64,000 bases of DNA from Paenibacillus phoenicis (GTDB lineage Bacteria; Bacillota; Bacilli; Paenibacillales; Paenibacillaceae), in assembly GCF_034718895.1 (NCBI RefSeq), contig NZ_JAYERP010000001.1, forward strand, positions 1,984,001 through 2,048,000, written 5' to 3'. Of the stretch, positions 26,035-35,736 are shown in pieces. Within the stretch, counting starts at the first letter, position 1, and each line of letters opens with the position of its first letter. The position numbers and the translations under genes were made by a program. The notes beneath the pieces are model-generated. The model made no database searches. It saw only the letters and a list, made by a program, of their open reading frames with translations, and was not told the DNA's origin.

Positions 26035-27144
26035 TTATTGGTGTTTGACGAGCCTCCGCATCTCTTCCACGATAAGATGAGCGGAATCCGGTTTGCCCAA
26101 GGCACGGGAAGCGGTCGACATCGCGCTGTGCTGACGCAAATCGCTCATCACGCGCTCGATGGACGCATACAGGCTGCGGCCCGTCAGCTCCGACTCCAAA
26201 ATCACTTCGGCGGCACCGGCGCTCTCCAGCGCGCGGGCATTTTTCTCTTGATGATTGTTCGTCACGTTAGGGGATGGAATTAGAATCGCGGGGATCCCCA
26301 GCGCCGTAATTTCCGCCAAAAAAGAAGCCCCAGCACGGTTCACGATCAGCGAGGTGCAGGCCAGAACCTCCGGCATGTTATGCACATAAGGAAGCACCTG
26401 CAGATTGGCGGGCAACTCGCCCAATTTCGCCGAAATCGCCTCCACCGTCGAGGCATAATAGCGGTCTCCGGTGACGTACACAAATTTTAAGTGTTCGGAC
26501 TGTTTAAGCAGCGGAGCCATTTCAACCATCGCTTGATTGATGGCTCGAGCTCCCTGACTGCCGCCGACCACAAGGACAACCGAGCTGCTAGGCGGCAAAC
26601 CAAGGGATTCAAAGCCCTTTTGTTTATCGGCTGCAAATACGGTTGTCGCCCGCGGATTTCCCGTGTAAATGACGTTTCGAGCTGCGGGGAACGCCTTTTC
26701 CGATCCCTCGAAGCTGACGGCAACCGTCGATGCGTATTTGCTCAGGAAGCGGTTCGTTAAGCCCGGAATGGCGTTCTGTTCATGAATGATGCTGGGAATG
26801 CCCAGCTTGGCCGCAGCGTACACCACCGGACCGCAGACATATCCGCCGGTTCCGATGACGACATCGGGCTTAAATTGTTTTAACAGTTTCTTGGAAGTTT
26901 GCACTCCCTTGAGAAAACGCATGACCGTTTTCACATTATCGAATGACAGCTTCCGACGGAAGCCGGTAATCTCAATCGCTTCAAACGGAATTCCTTGCTG
27001 CGGAACAATCGAGCTTTCAAGCCCGCGCTTGCCTCCGATGTACAGAAATTCGGAGCCGGGAAATTCCTTGGCGCATTGGCTGGCGACGGCCAGAGCCGGG
27101 TAAATATGCCCCCCGGTTCCGCCGCCGCTTAGTACGACGCGCAT
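26035..27144 (-). CDS. murG: MurG, lipid II synthase (GlcNAc transferase)
   Basis: A 369-residue GT28 enzyme that adds GlcNAc to lipid I on the inner face of the membrane. The ATG at 27144 follows CGAGGTGAGAAT and begins MRVVLSGGGTGGHIYPALA, with the glycine-rich lipid I loop. Other family motifs are VIGTGGYVCGPVVYAA, IIHEQNAIPG and VVGGSQGA. NRAGASFLAEI and IPSPNVTNNHQEKNA near the end form the UDP-GlcNAc site. Its ribosome binding site contains the spoVE stop codon. Confidence 0.97.
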   Translation of the reverse strand: MRVVLSGGGTGGHIYPALAVASQCAKEFPGSEFLYIGGKRGLESSIVPQQGIPFEAIEITGFRRKLSFDNVKTVMRFLKGVQTSKKLLKQFKPDVVIGTGGYVCGPVVYAAAKLGIPSIIHEQNAIPGLTNRFLSKYASTVAVSFEGSEKAFPAARNVIYTGNPRATTVFAADKQKGFESLGLPPSSSVVLVVGGSQGARAINQAMVEMAPLLKQSEHLKFVYVTGDRYYASTVEAISAKLGELPANLQVLPYVHNMPEVLACTSLIVNRAGASFLAEITALGIPAILIPSPNVTNNHQEKNARALESAGAAEVILESELTGRSLYASIERVMSDLRQHSAMSTASRALGKPDSAHLIVEEMRRLVKHQ

Positions 27145-27148
27145 ATTC

Positions 27149-28246
27149 TCACCTCGCATAACGGGATAAATTCAGTAGAATGCCCAGCGCGGTCAGCATC
27201 AGCGTCAGCGAAGATCCTCCGTAACTGATCAGCGGCAGCGTAATGCCGGTGACCGGCATCAGGCCGATGACAACGCCGATGTTGATCACGACCTGCACGC
27301 CAACCATGCCAACGATCCCAACGGCAAGCAAGCTGCCAAACAGATCGTCGATGGTCATGGCAACGCGCATACCGCGCCATACTAAAATTAAAAACAATAA
27401 CAGAACCAAAAGTCCGCCGATAAAACCTAATTCCTCTGCTAGGATCGAGAAGATAAAGTCGGTTTGCGGCTCAGGCACGTAGCTGTATTTTTGCCGGCTC
27501 ATCCCCAGTCCCAAGCCCGCCAATCCGCCGGGTCCAATCGCATACAGCGACTGGATGATCTGATATCCTGCGCCCAGCGGGTCCGACCAGGGATCAAGGA
27601 AGGCGGTGATCCGCTTCAGCCGGTAAGGCGCTGCCAGGATCAAGCCGACGAAGCCCAGCGCTCCCACGGCCGCCAGGCCGGCTAAATGCCGAATGCGTGC
27701 ACCTGCGGTAAACACGATCAACAGGGAAGCGCCCAGCATGACCGTCCCCGTCCCCAAATCGGGCTGAAGCATGATTAAGCCGAAGGCAAGTCCGATAATC
27801 CCAAGCGGCGGCAGCAGGCCTTTCGTAAAATTCGTGATCTTGTAATCTTCCTTACTCAGCCAATAGGATAGAAACAAGATCATGCCAAGCTTCATAAACT
27901 CGGAGGGTTGAATCCCAAACGAGCTGATGCCCAGCCAGCTGCGCGCCCCGCCGCGCACGACCCCGATACCGGGAATCAGCACGATCACGAGCAGGATGAA
28001 GCATAGAACCAGCCCGATTTTGGCGTATTTCCGCAGCAGACGGTAATCTACATTCATCATCAGGAACATCGCGATTAACCCAAGTACAGCAAAGAGCAGC
28101 TGCCTCTTGACGAAATAGAAAGAATCGCCGTAATCATGGAAAGCGAGTACGGAACCCGCGCTGTATACCATTACGATTCCGATCGCCAGCAATCCGAGAA
28201 TGCTGGCCGCCAGCCAAAAATCCGGCGCCGTACGGCTCTTGCCCAT
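27149..28246 (-). CDS. spoVE: SEDS glycosyltransferase SpoVE/FtsW
   Basis: A 365-residue polytopic membrane protein with about ten helices. The ATG at 28246 follows AGAGGTGG; GTG 28258 overlaps that site. SEDS landmarks are GGARSWLGISSFGIQPSEFMK split over residues 105-125, the LQPDLGTG loop near 175 and the C-terminal PLISYGGSS. SEDS proteins polymerise lipid II together with a class B PBP. The position between murD and murG is that of B. subtilis spoVE, the sporulation partner of SpoVD, and no other SEDS gene is in the window. It may serve vegetative division as well. Confidence 0.93.
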   Translation of the reverse strand: MGKSRTAPDFWLAASILGLLAIGIVMVYSAGSVLAFHDYGDSFYFVKRQLLFAVLGLIAMFLMMNVDYRLLRKYAKIGLVLCFILLVIVLIPGIGVVRGGARSWLGISSFGIQPSEFMKLGMILFLSYWLSKEDYKITNFTKGLLPPLGIIGLAFGLIMLQPDLGTGTVMLGASLLIVFTAGARIRHLAGLAAVGALGFVGLILAAPYRLKRITAFLDPWSDPLGAGYQIIQSLYAIGPGGLAGLGLGMSRQKYSYVPEPQTDFIFSILAEELGFIGGLLVLLLFLILVWRGMRVAMTIDDLFGSLLAVGIVGMVGVQVVINIGVVIGLMPVTGITLPLISYGGSSLTLMLTALGILLNLSRYAR

Positions 28247-28295
28247 CGTGGATGCCACCTCTTAACCGAAAGTAGGGGCTTTTCCACCCCCCTAC

Positions 28296-29726
28296 TTAAA
28301 GGGTATGCACCGCCTCTTTAAAAATGCGTCCACGCTCCTCATAGGAAGGGAACATATCCCAGCTGGCACAGGCTGGCGAGAGCAGAACGATATCTCCCGG
28401 CTCCGCCAGGCTTGCAGCCTCCTTCAGCGCAGCACGCAGCGTATCTGCGGCGCTGTCCACAGTATCGACCAGCACGATGTGCGATAGACCCGCCAGCTCA
28501 GCGACTCTAGCAATTTTTTCTTTCGTTTGCCCCATCGCCACAACGGCTTTCACCTTCTCTTTGAAAACCGGCAGCAGCTCCATATAATCCGAGCCGCGGT
28601 CCAAACCGCCGGCGATCAGCACGATGGGTGCCTGCAGCGCGCCGAGGGCCATGACCGTCGCTTTGGAATTGGTCGCTTTGGAGTTGTTATAGTAAACGAC
28701 GCCTTGCTTCTCGTCCACATACTCCAAACGATGCTCCACACCGTGGAACGTTCGCAGTGGCTCCGCAAGCGCTTCTGGTGCGGCACCCGCCGCAATCGCC
28801 GCCGCAACCGCCGCCAGCGCGTTCTCGATGTTAAAGCGGCCCGGCAAGGCGATGTCGGCAATGTCGACGATGACACGCACCTCGCCATCAGCCCCCCGAT
28901 ACATGATGCGGCGGGCCAGCCCGTCTTCAACGTCCGGAATGTATGCCGGCTCGACGTAAACACCCTCCGACTGCAACTCCTCGGTCATGGAGAAAGGGAT
29001 CAGCTTCGCTTTTATGTAAGGCACAAGCTCCCGGCACACGGGGTCGTCCCAATTGAGGACGGCGCGGTCCGTTTCCCGTTGATTCGCAAACAGCTTGGCT
29101 TTCGACGAGATGTAATCATCCATTGTCCCATGATAATCCAGGTGCGTCTCCGCCACGTTCAGCAAGCAGGCTACCTCCGGGCGGAACGCCCGGGTCCCCT
29201 TCAGCTGAAAGCTGCTGAGCTCGGCGACCAGCCAATTGCCTTCATCCGCCTCCTCGGCGGCCTCGCACAGCGGGATGCCGATATTGCCGGCGACAATCGG
29301 TCTCATGCCGGCAGCCTCCAGCATGTTGCCGATCCACGTTGTCGTGGTCGTTTTACCGTTGGATCCGGTGATCCCGAGAATGGGAGCCGGGCTGATCAAA
29401 TAAGCGACCTCCACCTCCGTCACAACCTCGATGCCAAGCTCAATCGCCCTGGCCACGGGAGGCGCGGTATACGGGATTCCGGGGTTTTTAACGACCAGCG
29501 AAACGCCCTCATGAATGAGATCGTCCGGATGACCTCCGCATACAACAGAAATTCCCAAAGCCTCCAATTCGGATGCTTCGGGACACTGTTCTCGTTCTTT
29601 TTTATCGTTGACCGTGATGACGGCGCCATAATGATGCAGGGTTTTGGCGACCTGAACGCCGCTTCTCGCCAAACCGAGAACGACAACCTGACGTCCCCGG
29701 TATTCTTCTGGATGATTCATCTTCAT
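28296..29726 (-). CDS. murD: UDP-N-acetylmuramoylalanine-D-glutamate ligase MurD
   Basis: A 476-residue Mur ligase that adds D-Glu to UDP-MurNAc-L-Ala. The N-terminal Rossmann domain (VVVLGLARSGVQVAK) binds the UDP substrate. The ATP loop GITGSNGKTTTTTW is at about 118-131, ETHLDYHGTMDDY follows, and the C-terminal domain carries YYNNSKATNSKAT and LLSPACASWDMF. The ATG overlaps the mraY stop by one base (TAATG at 29724-29728). Confidence 0.97.
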   Translation of the reverse strand: MKMNHPEEYRGRQVVVLGLARSGVQVAKTLHHYGAVITVNDKKEREQCPEASELEALGISVVCGGHPDDLIHEGVSLVVKNPGIPYTAPPVARAIELGIEVVTEVEVAYLISPAPILGITGSNGKTTTTTWIGNMLEAAGMRPIVAGNIGIPLCEAAEEADEGNWLVAELSSFQLKGTRAFRPEVACLLNVAETHLDYHGTMDDYISSKAKLFANQRETDRAVLNWDDPVCRELVPYIKAKLIPFSMTEELQSEGVYVEPAYIPDVEDGLARRIMYRGADGEVRVIVDIADIALPGRFNIENALAAVAAAIAAGAAPEALAEPLRTFHGVEHRLEYVDEKQGVVYYNNSKATNSKATVMALGALQAPIVLIAGGLDRGSDYMELLPVFKEKVKAVVAMGQTKEKIARVAELAGLSHIVLVDTVDSAADTLRAALKEAASLAEPGDIVLLSPACASWDMFPSYEERGRIFKEAVHTL

Positions 29727-30691
29727 TACAACCCCTTGTTCAAGTAAAGTCCTATGACCGCCAGCACCAGTCCAACCGCCCAGAAGGTGACGTCAACGCG
29801 CCATTCCGACCATCCGGACAACTCGAAATGATGGTGAATCGGGCTCATTTTAAATACCCGTTTGCCGCGTGTCTTAAACGAAATGACCTGGATGACGACG
29901 GACAACATTTCGATGACGAAAATTCCGCCGATGACCAGGAACAACAGCTCGGTTTTGGTGACGATCGCAATCGCTCCAATCGCCCCGCCGATGCCCAGCG
30001 AACCGGTATCGCCCATGAACACCTTGGCCGGATGAGCGTTAAATACCAGAAAGCCCAGCACGGCACCGATCATGGCTGCCGCACAAACCGCGGCAGGAAG
30101 CGAAGTCACCTGCATGGCGATCACCGCAAACGCCCCCAGTGCAATCGCGCTGACGCCAGACAGCAAGCCGTCCACGCCATCGGTAAAATTCACGGCGTTG
30201 GTCACCGCCATCATCATAATGACGATAAACGGATAATAGAACCACGGGCCCCAGTCAAACGCAATGTCCGTCCCCGGTATAACGATCGCTGTGCTATGGC
30301 CCTCCGAGATGAGCAAGGCACACATGATTCCGGCGAACAGCAGCTGTCCAATCAATTTCTGTCTGGGTGTGAGACCCAAAGACCGATTAAATACAATTTT
30401 GATATAGTCGTCGAGAAATCCGACCAGTCCAAAGCCAAGCGTGGCGACCAGAAGCACGTAGAAGTCGGTATTCACAACGGAAAATTTCAAGAAAGCTAAC
30501 GTAAACGCCAATAGGATAATGATGCCGCCCATCGTTGGCGTTCCCGCCTTTTTCAAATGGCTTTGCGGCCCTTCGCCGCGGATTTGCTGGCCGAATTTGA
30601 GTCTTCTCAGCAGCGGAATGATCAGCGGAGCCGAGATGACCTCCAGAATAAAAGATACGCCGATCGTTAGCAAGATAAGTCCAAAATCCAT
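29726..30691 (-). CDS. mraY: Phospho-N-acetylmuramoyl-pentapeptide transferase MraY
   Basis: A 321-residue membrane enzyme with ten helices that joins phospho-MurNAc-pentapeptide to undecaprenyl phosphate, giving lipid I. Family motifs are GTPTMGGI (about 51-58), FLDDYIKI with the DD pair near 92, NAVNFTDGVDGL and FMGDTGSLGIGG, and the histidine motif SPIHHHFEL near the end. The start ATG follows AAAGGGGGG. It is 23 bases behind murF. Confidence 0.97.
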   Translation of the reverse strand: MDFGLILLTIGVSFILEVISAPLIIPLLRRLKFGQQIRGEGPQSHLKKAGTPTMGGIIILLAFTLAFLKFSVVNTDFYVLLVATLGFGLVGFLDDYIKIVFNRSLGLTPRQKLIGQLLFAGIMCALLISEGHSTAIVIPGTDIAFDWGPWFYYPFIVIMMMAVTNAVNFTDGVDGLLSGVSAIALGAFAVIAMQVTSLPAAVCAAAMIGAVLGFLVFNAHPAKVFMGDTGSLGIGGAIGAIAIVTKTELLFLVIGGIFVIEMLSVVIQVISFKTRGKRVFKMSPIHHHFELSGWSEWRVDVTFWAVGLVLAVIGLYLNKGL

Positions 30692-30714
30692 GGGATCCCC
30701 CCCTTTCGCCGGTA

Positions 30715-32115
30715 TTAGTGTGTCAGCTCGCTAGTTTTGATCGCTTCGACGACTTCTTCGAGTTTCATGCCTCGGGAAGCCTTAACCAAGACGACGTCCT
30801 GCGGATGCAGCAACGAAACCAGCTTGCGGATCAGTTCAGACTTATCAGTATATGCATGAATGAAATTCGGGTCCAACTGTTTCTTCGCCCCTTCGGCGAT
30901 GTGGCGGGAAAGCGGACCGCAGGTGAACAGCTGATCCACCGTACCTGGTGTCAACATCTCCCCGATTTCGCGATGGTAATCTGCCTCGGAATCGCCCAGC
31001 TCCAGCATATCGCCGAGCACGGCGATTTTCTTCCGATACCCTTTCATATGCTCCAAAACGCCAAGGGCCGCTTTCATCGAAGTGGGGCTGGCGTTGTACG
31101 CGTCGTTCAGGATCGTAATGCCGCTCCGTCCGGTAATAACCTCAATCCGCATTCCGGTCAGCTCCACTTTGCTGAAGCCCTCGCGGATCGCTGCTTCGCC
31201 CACCCCGTAATGACGGGCAACCGTGATCGCCGCAAGCGCATTGGATACGTTATGCTCGCCGAGAAGCGGCAGTTCCAGCGGATCGCCTTCACTGCCATGC
31301 GGCGTAAACAACGTTTGATGGTCCGTAAACAGGATCCCCGTGGGATACTGGTCATTCTCCGGACGCAGCCCAAACGTTGCCGTTTGCAGTCCTTCCGGCT
31401 TCACCGTAGACGGCTCGGCCAACACTTGAGGGATGAGAGGTTCGTCCCCATTGTAGATGAACAGTCCTCCCGGCTTCATGCCCGCTAGAATTTCCAGCTT
31501 GGCTCTTGCGATCTCTTCCCGCGAACCCAGCTGCAGCAAGTGGGATTCGCCAATGTTGGTGACAACCGCCGTTTCCGGTTCACCGAGCTTCGAGAGCAGT
31601 TCGATTTCTCCACGGCCGCTCATCCCCATCTCCAGTACGGCGATTTCCGTATCTTCCGGCATGGCCAAGATCGTTAACGGAAGGCCGATATGGTTGTTGA
31701 AATTCCCTTTGGTTTTATGCACTTTATAAGTCGTAGACAAAAGAGCGTAAACCAAGTCTTTGGTCGTCGTTTTCCCGTTGCTTCCGGTGATCCCGACGAC
31801 TTTAGCTCCGGTTTCGGTCAAGTATGATTTGGCCAGCGCCTGCAGCGCAATTAGCGTATCGTCCACGAGTACGGCCGGGCCTGGCGGCGTTCCCTTCGAG
31901 CGTGCCCACAGGCAAGCGCCTGCTCCCGCCTGCAGGCAGTCCGAGGCGAAATCATGGCCGTCGAACCGTTCTCCCGCCAGCGGCACAAACAGGCAGCCTT
32001 TCGTTATTTGCCGGGAGTCCGTCACAACGCCTTGCACCACGATGCCGGCATCGCCCGCTTCCCGAATCTGTCCGCCGCACATCGCGGCAATTTCCGCTAA
32101 GTTTCTTTTGATCAC
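30715..32115 (-). CDS. murF: UDP-MurNAc-tripeptide D-alanyl-D-alanine ligase MurF
   Basis: A 466-residue Mur ligase that adds D-Ala-D-Ala to the tripeptide precursor. The GTG start at 32115 overlaps the murE stop (GTGA). The ATP loop GITGSNGKTTTKDL is near 109-122, and NIGESHLLQLGS and LNDAYNASPTSM are family motifs. In B. subtilis murF lies elsewhere next to ddl. Here it is inserted between murE and mraY, the order known from Gram-negative dcw clusters and from other Bacillales. Confidence 0.96.
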   Translation of the reverse strand: MIKRNLAEIAAMCGGQIREAGDAGIVVQGVVTDSRQITKGCLFVPLAGERFDGHDFASDCLQAGAGACLWARSKGTPPGPAVLVDDTLIALQALAKSYLTETGAKVVGITGSNGKTTTKDLVYALLSTTYKVHKTKGNFNNHIGLPLTILAMPEDTEIAVLEMGMSGRGEIELLSKLGEPETAVVTNIGESHLLQLGSREEIARAKLEILAGMKPGGLFIYNGDEPLIPQVLAEPSTVKPEGLQTATFGLRPENDQYPTGILFTDHQTLFTPHGSEGDPLELPLLGEHNVSNALAAITVARHYGVGEAAIREGFSKVELTGMRIEVITGRSGITILNDAYNASPTSMKAALGVLEHMKGYRKKIAVLGDMLELGDSEADYHREIGEMLTPGTVDQLFTCGPLSRHIAEGAKKQLDPNFIHAYTDKSELIRKLVSLLHPQDVVLVKASRGMKLEEVVEAIKTSELTH

Positions 32116-33602
32116 TTTGCCAAACCCCTTATCGCTTCTTTTGCAACGATTCGATCGTCAAAATCGAGCACCTTGGAGCCTATCAATTGATAGGTCTCAT
32201 GGCCTTTCCCCGCAATCAATACTACATCCTCACGGCTTGCCATTTCAATAGCCTTCCCGATGGCCTCGCGGCGGTCGACGATCAGCTCATAACGCGCCTG
32301 ATCCACGCCGTCCTCAACGAGTCCCTGTTCGATGTCCCGTAAGATGGCTTGCGGGTCTTCCGTGCGAGGATTATCAGAGGTCACCAGTACGTAATCTGCA
32401 TACTTCGCGGCGATTTGGCCCATAATCGGACGTTTCTTCCGGTCCCGATCCCCGCCGCAGCCGAAGACGCAAATCACTCGGCCTTTCGCGAATTCATTCA
32501 CCGTCCGCAGCACATTCTCCAATCCGTCCGGGGTATGGGCGTAATCCACAATCACGGCGAAATCCTGACCTTCATCCACCGCTTCCACCCGGCCCTCAAC
32601 GCCTTTCACCGATTCCAGGCTGGCCTTGATCTGCTCTAGCGGTATGCCTTCCAAGAGCGTCGCCGAGATGGCTGCCAGCGCGTTGTACACATTAAACTTC
32701 CCTACCATCCGCAAGGAGATATCTGCGCTCCCGCGGAACGTATCCACGTGGAAGGACGTCCCCCGTGCGGTAATCGAGATGTTTGAGGCTCTAACGTCGG
32801 CATCTTGCTCCACGCCATACGTAATCACCTCAGCCGCCGTCTGTTTGGCAAAATAAGCGCTCGCCGGGTCGTCAACATTCAGCACGGCATAGCTGCGCTC
32901 CTCTGGATTTTCCGCATACGTATTGCCCAGTCGGGAGAAAAACAATCCTTTGGCCCAGCGGTATTCGTCCATTGTCTTATGATAATCCAGATGATCCTGG
33001 GTCAAGTTCGTAAAAACGGCCGTCCGGAAGCGGGTTCCTTTCACGCGCCCTTGCGCCAGCGCATGAGAGGACACTTCCATTACACAATACTCACCGCCGC
33101 CTTCAGCCATGTCATGCAAATATTGCTGCAGCTCCAGCGACTCCGGCGTTGTCCCGGACATCGGATACGTCTGCCCGGCGAACCGGCGTTGGATCGTGCC
33201 GATCAATCCCGTTTCCCTGCCTTGATCTTGCAAAATCCGCTCGATCAGATAAGTGGTGGTCGTCTTGCCGTTCGTGCCGGTCACGCCGATGACTTTCAGC
33301 CGCGAGCTTGGCGCGCCGAAGAATACGCCTCCGAGCACAGCCATCGCCTGCCGGCTGTCCTTGACTTTAAGCTGCGGCAAGGCAACATCGTCCAGCCACC
33401 GTTCTACTACAAGTGCCGCGGCACCTTGTTCTTCCGCCTGCCGGGCATAATCGTGACCATCCACCGTATGGCCGGGAAGGCAAATAAATAGATCCCCCGG
33501 CTGTACCTTGCGCGAATCGATCGCAATCCCCGTACAGGACGTTTCCCCATCCCCTCGTATCTGCGATGTCATAAAATACGTTGCTAGTTTCTTAAGCAGC
33601 AT
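32112..33602 (-). CDS. murE: UDP-MurNAc-dipeptide meso-diaminopimelate ligase MurE
   Basis: A 496-residue Mur ligase adding the third stem-peptide residue. GVTGTNGKTTTTYLIE is the ATP loop (about 110-125). The carbamylated lysine region and the UDP-MurNAc loop are intact. DNPRTEDP near residue 410 is the DNPR signature for meso-DAP rather than L-Lys, so the wall is predicted to be of the DAP type. This matches dapL in the window. The ATG 33602 has GGAGGGG ahead. It sits 86 bases behind spoVD. Confidence 0.97.
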   Translation of the reverse strand: MLLKKLATYFMTSQIRGDGETSCTGIAIDSRKVQPGDLFICLPGHTVDGHDYARQAEEQGAAALVVERWLDDVALPQLKVKDSRQAMAVLGGVFFGAPSSRLKVIGVTGTNGKTTTTYLIERILQDQGRETGLIGTIQRRFAGQTYPMSGTTPESLELQQYLHDMAEGGGEYCVMEVSSHALAQGRVKGTRFRTAVFTNLTQDHLDYHKTMDEYRWAKGLFFSRLGNTYAENPEERSYAVLNVDDPASAYFAKQTAAEVITYGVEQDADVRASNISITARGTSFHVDTFRGSADISLRMVGKFNVYNALAAISATLLEGIPLEQIKASLESVKGVEGRVEAVDEGQDFAVIVDYAHTPDGLENVLRTVNEFAKGRVICVFGCGGDRDRKKRPIMGQIAAKYADYVLVTSDNPRTEDPQAILRDIEQGLVEDGVDQARYELIVDRREAIGKAIEMASREDVVLIAGKGHETYQLIGSKVLDFDDRIVAKEAIRGLAK

Positions 33603-33688
33603 AGGTTACCCCTCCGTCTTTCAACTGCGTGTTGTACCGCTACACACTCATACTATATTATCACCAAATTTAACTAAATTCAGGATTA

Positions 33689-35653
33689 TTATTCACTTGT
33701 GATCGAGTTATGATCATGCTGTTGCTCTGCCTCCGCTTCTGTCCCCATGTAGATGCGGATCGTCGATCCTTTCTCTACCCGGGCCCCCGCTTTCGGAGCT
33801 TGGTTGATCACCACATTGCCGGTGCCGGATCTCGCCAGGTTGAAGTTCATGTTCAAATCCTCGTAGATTTCCTGGGTCGTGTGGCCGATCAGATCAGGTA
33901 CCGTTACGATTGGCGTCTCTCCGTATTTATACTTCTTGTTGACCTGCTGCTCGCGAGGCGGAACCTTCATATATTCCAGTGCATCCTCCATGATGTTGCG
34001 TACGATCGGAGCGGCCACCACGCCGCCGAATTGAATGCCTTGCGGGTTATCCACCGCCGTGTATACGACGATTTGCGGGTCGTCTGCCGGAGCGAAGCCG
34101 ATAAACGAAACGATATGTTCATTTTGCGAGTAACGCCCGTTCACAACCTTTTGCGCTGTCCCGGTTTTGCCGCCAACCCGATACCCGTCGATAAACGCGT
34201 TCCCGCCGGTTCCGTTAGCGACGACGCTTTCCAGCGCCATGCGGATCTGCTTGGAGGTCTCTTCCGAAATGACCTGCCGCACCAGCTGCGGCTTGTTCTC
34301 CGAAACCACCTCGCCCGTCTCCGGATTCGTCCACGCTTTGGCTACATAAGGTTTATACAGCTTGCCGCCGTTGATCGCCGCGGATACCGCCGTAATCTGC
34401 TGGATCGGAGTCACCGAAACGCCTTGACCAAACGAGGTCGTCGCCAGTTCCACCGGCCCTACTTGCGAGAGCTTAAACAGAATCCCGTTCTCTTCCCCGT
34501 TCAGGTCGATGCCGGTTTTGCTGCCGAAGCCGAAATTTTTGATGTATTGGAACAGCGTTTCTTTCCCCAGCCGTTGACCTAAGGCGACAAACCCGGGGTT
34601 GCAGGAGTTTTCTACGACCTGAAGGAACGTTTGGCTGCCGTGGCCGCCTTTCTTCCAGCAGCGCAGGGTTGCCCCGCCCACCTTGACGTAACCCGGATCA
34701 AAAAAACGCTCATTCAGCAAATCCACCTTTTTCTCTTCCAATGCCGCAGCCAATGTAATGATTTTGAAGGTGGAACCTGGTTCGTACGTCATCCAGATTG
34801 GTAAATTCCGGTTATACACTTCTGCATCATATTCTTGGTAGGCTCCCGGCTCATACCCCGGCCGGGCAGCCATGCCAAGGATTTCTCCCGTCTTCGGGTT
34901 CATCGCAATTGTCAGCGCTGAATCAGCCTGCAGCCGGTCCATCGCCTGATCCAACTCCCGCTCGATGATGCTCTGGATCGTCTTATCGATCGTCAGCGTC
35001 AGATTCAGGCCGTCCTTCGGCTCCACGTATTTCTCCGACGAACCTGGCATCAAGCGCCCGCCGGCATCGGACAAATAAGACACGCTTCCGTTCATGCCGC
35101 TGAGCAGGTTGTCGTATTTGCTTTCCACGCCGGTAAGGCCTTGGTTGTAGCCGCCGGTGAAGCCCAGGATATGTGCTGCCAATCCCCCGAAGGGGTAGTA
35201 GCGCTTATTGTCTTCGGCAACAACAATACCCGGAAGAGCCAAATCACGAATTTGCTGCGCTTTTTCCATCGTAATTTTGCGTCCGCCGGGTTGCAGCCTG
35301 ACTATGGATTGTCTCTTGGTGATCGTCTTCAGTACCGATTCCTCGGTCATCCCAAGCAGCGGCGCCAGGCTCTTGGCCGTCTGCTCCGGATTTTTGATCT
35401 GCACCGGAATGGCCATCACCGTTGGCGTCGTAATATTATAAGCAAGCACCGTGCCGTTGCGGTCGCTGATTTCGCCGCGCTTCGCCGAATACGGGATGTT
35501 CCGGCGCCAGGAATCCTCCGCTTTGGCGGACAATTCAGCGCCTTTCCCGATTTGAACGTAGGCAAGACGCACGGCCAGCGCCGCAAACAGCAAACACAAC
35601 ACCATTAACAGCCAGAATAATCTTCGTCGTACAGTAAATCTGGATACTTTCAC
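33689..35653 (-). CDS. spoVD: SpoVD-type class B penicillin-binding protein with one PASTA domain
   Basis: A 654-residue transpeptidase with an N-terminal membrane helix (about 12-30), a dimerisation domain and a transpeptidase domain. The serine motif is STFK (about residue 291), SCN occurs in VENSCNPGF, and KTGTA is in VGGKTGTAQ. One PASTA domain lies near 586-640 (VPDLIGHTTQEIYEDL). SpoVD makes the spore cortex with SpoVE. Order (directly after pbpB) and the single PASTA copy support the assignment. The start is GTG 35653, after AAGGGGGG. Confidence 0.92.
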   Translation of the reverse strand: MKVSRFTVRRRLFWLLMVLCLLFAALAVRLAYVQIGKGAELSAKAEDSWRRNIPYSAKRGEISDRNGTVLAYNITTPTVMAIPVQIKNPEQTAKSLAPLLGMTEESVLKTITKRQSIVRLQPGGRKITMEKAQQIRDLALPGIVVAEDNKRYYPFGGLAAHILGFTGGYNQGLTGVESKYDNLLSGMNGSVSYLSDAGGRLMPGSSEKYVEPKDGLNLTLTIDKTIQSIIERELDQAMDRLQADSALTIAMNPKTGEILGMAARPGYEPGAYQEYDAEVYNRNLPIWMTYEPGSTFKIITLAAALEEKKVDLLNERFFDPGYVKVGGATLRCWKKGGHGSQTFLQVVENSCNPGFVALGQRLGKETLFQYIKNFGFGSKTGIDLNGEENGILFKLSQVGPVELATTSFGQGVSVTPIQQITAVSAAINGGKLYKPYVAKAWTNPETGEVVSENKPQLVRQVISEETSKQIRMALESVVANGTGGNAFIDGYRVGGKTGTAQKVVNGRYSQNEHIVSFIGFAPADDPQIVVYTAVDNPQGIQFGGVVAAPIVRNIMEDALEYMKVPPREQQVNKKYKYGETPIVTVPDLIGHTTQEIYEDLNMNFNLARSGTGNVVINQAPKAGARVEKGSTIRIYMGTEAEAEQQHDHNSITSE

Positions 35654-35736
35654 AGGTCGCCCCCCTTACCCATCCTGACATCATCATGATTGCACTCATC
35701 ACATGACTATTCAGGACAACCAGGGGTTAGAACAAG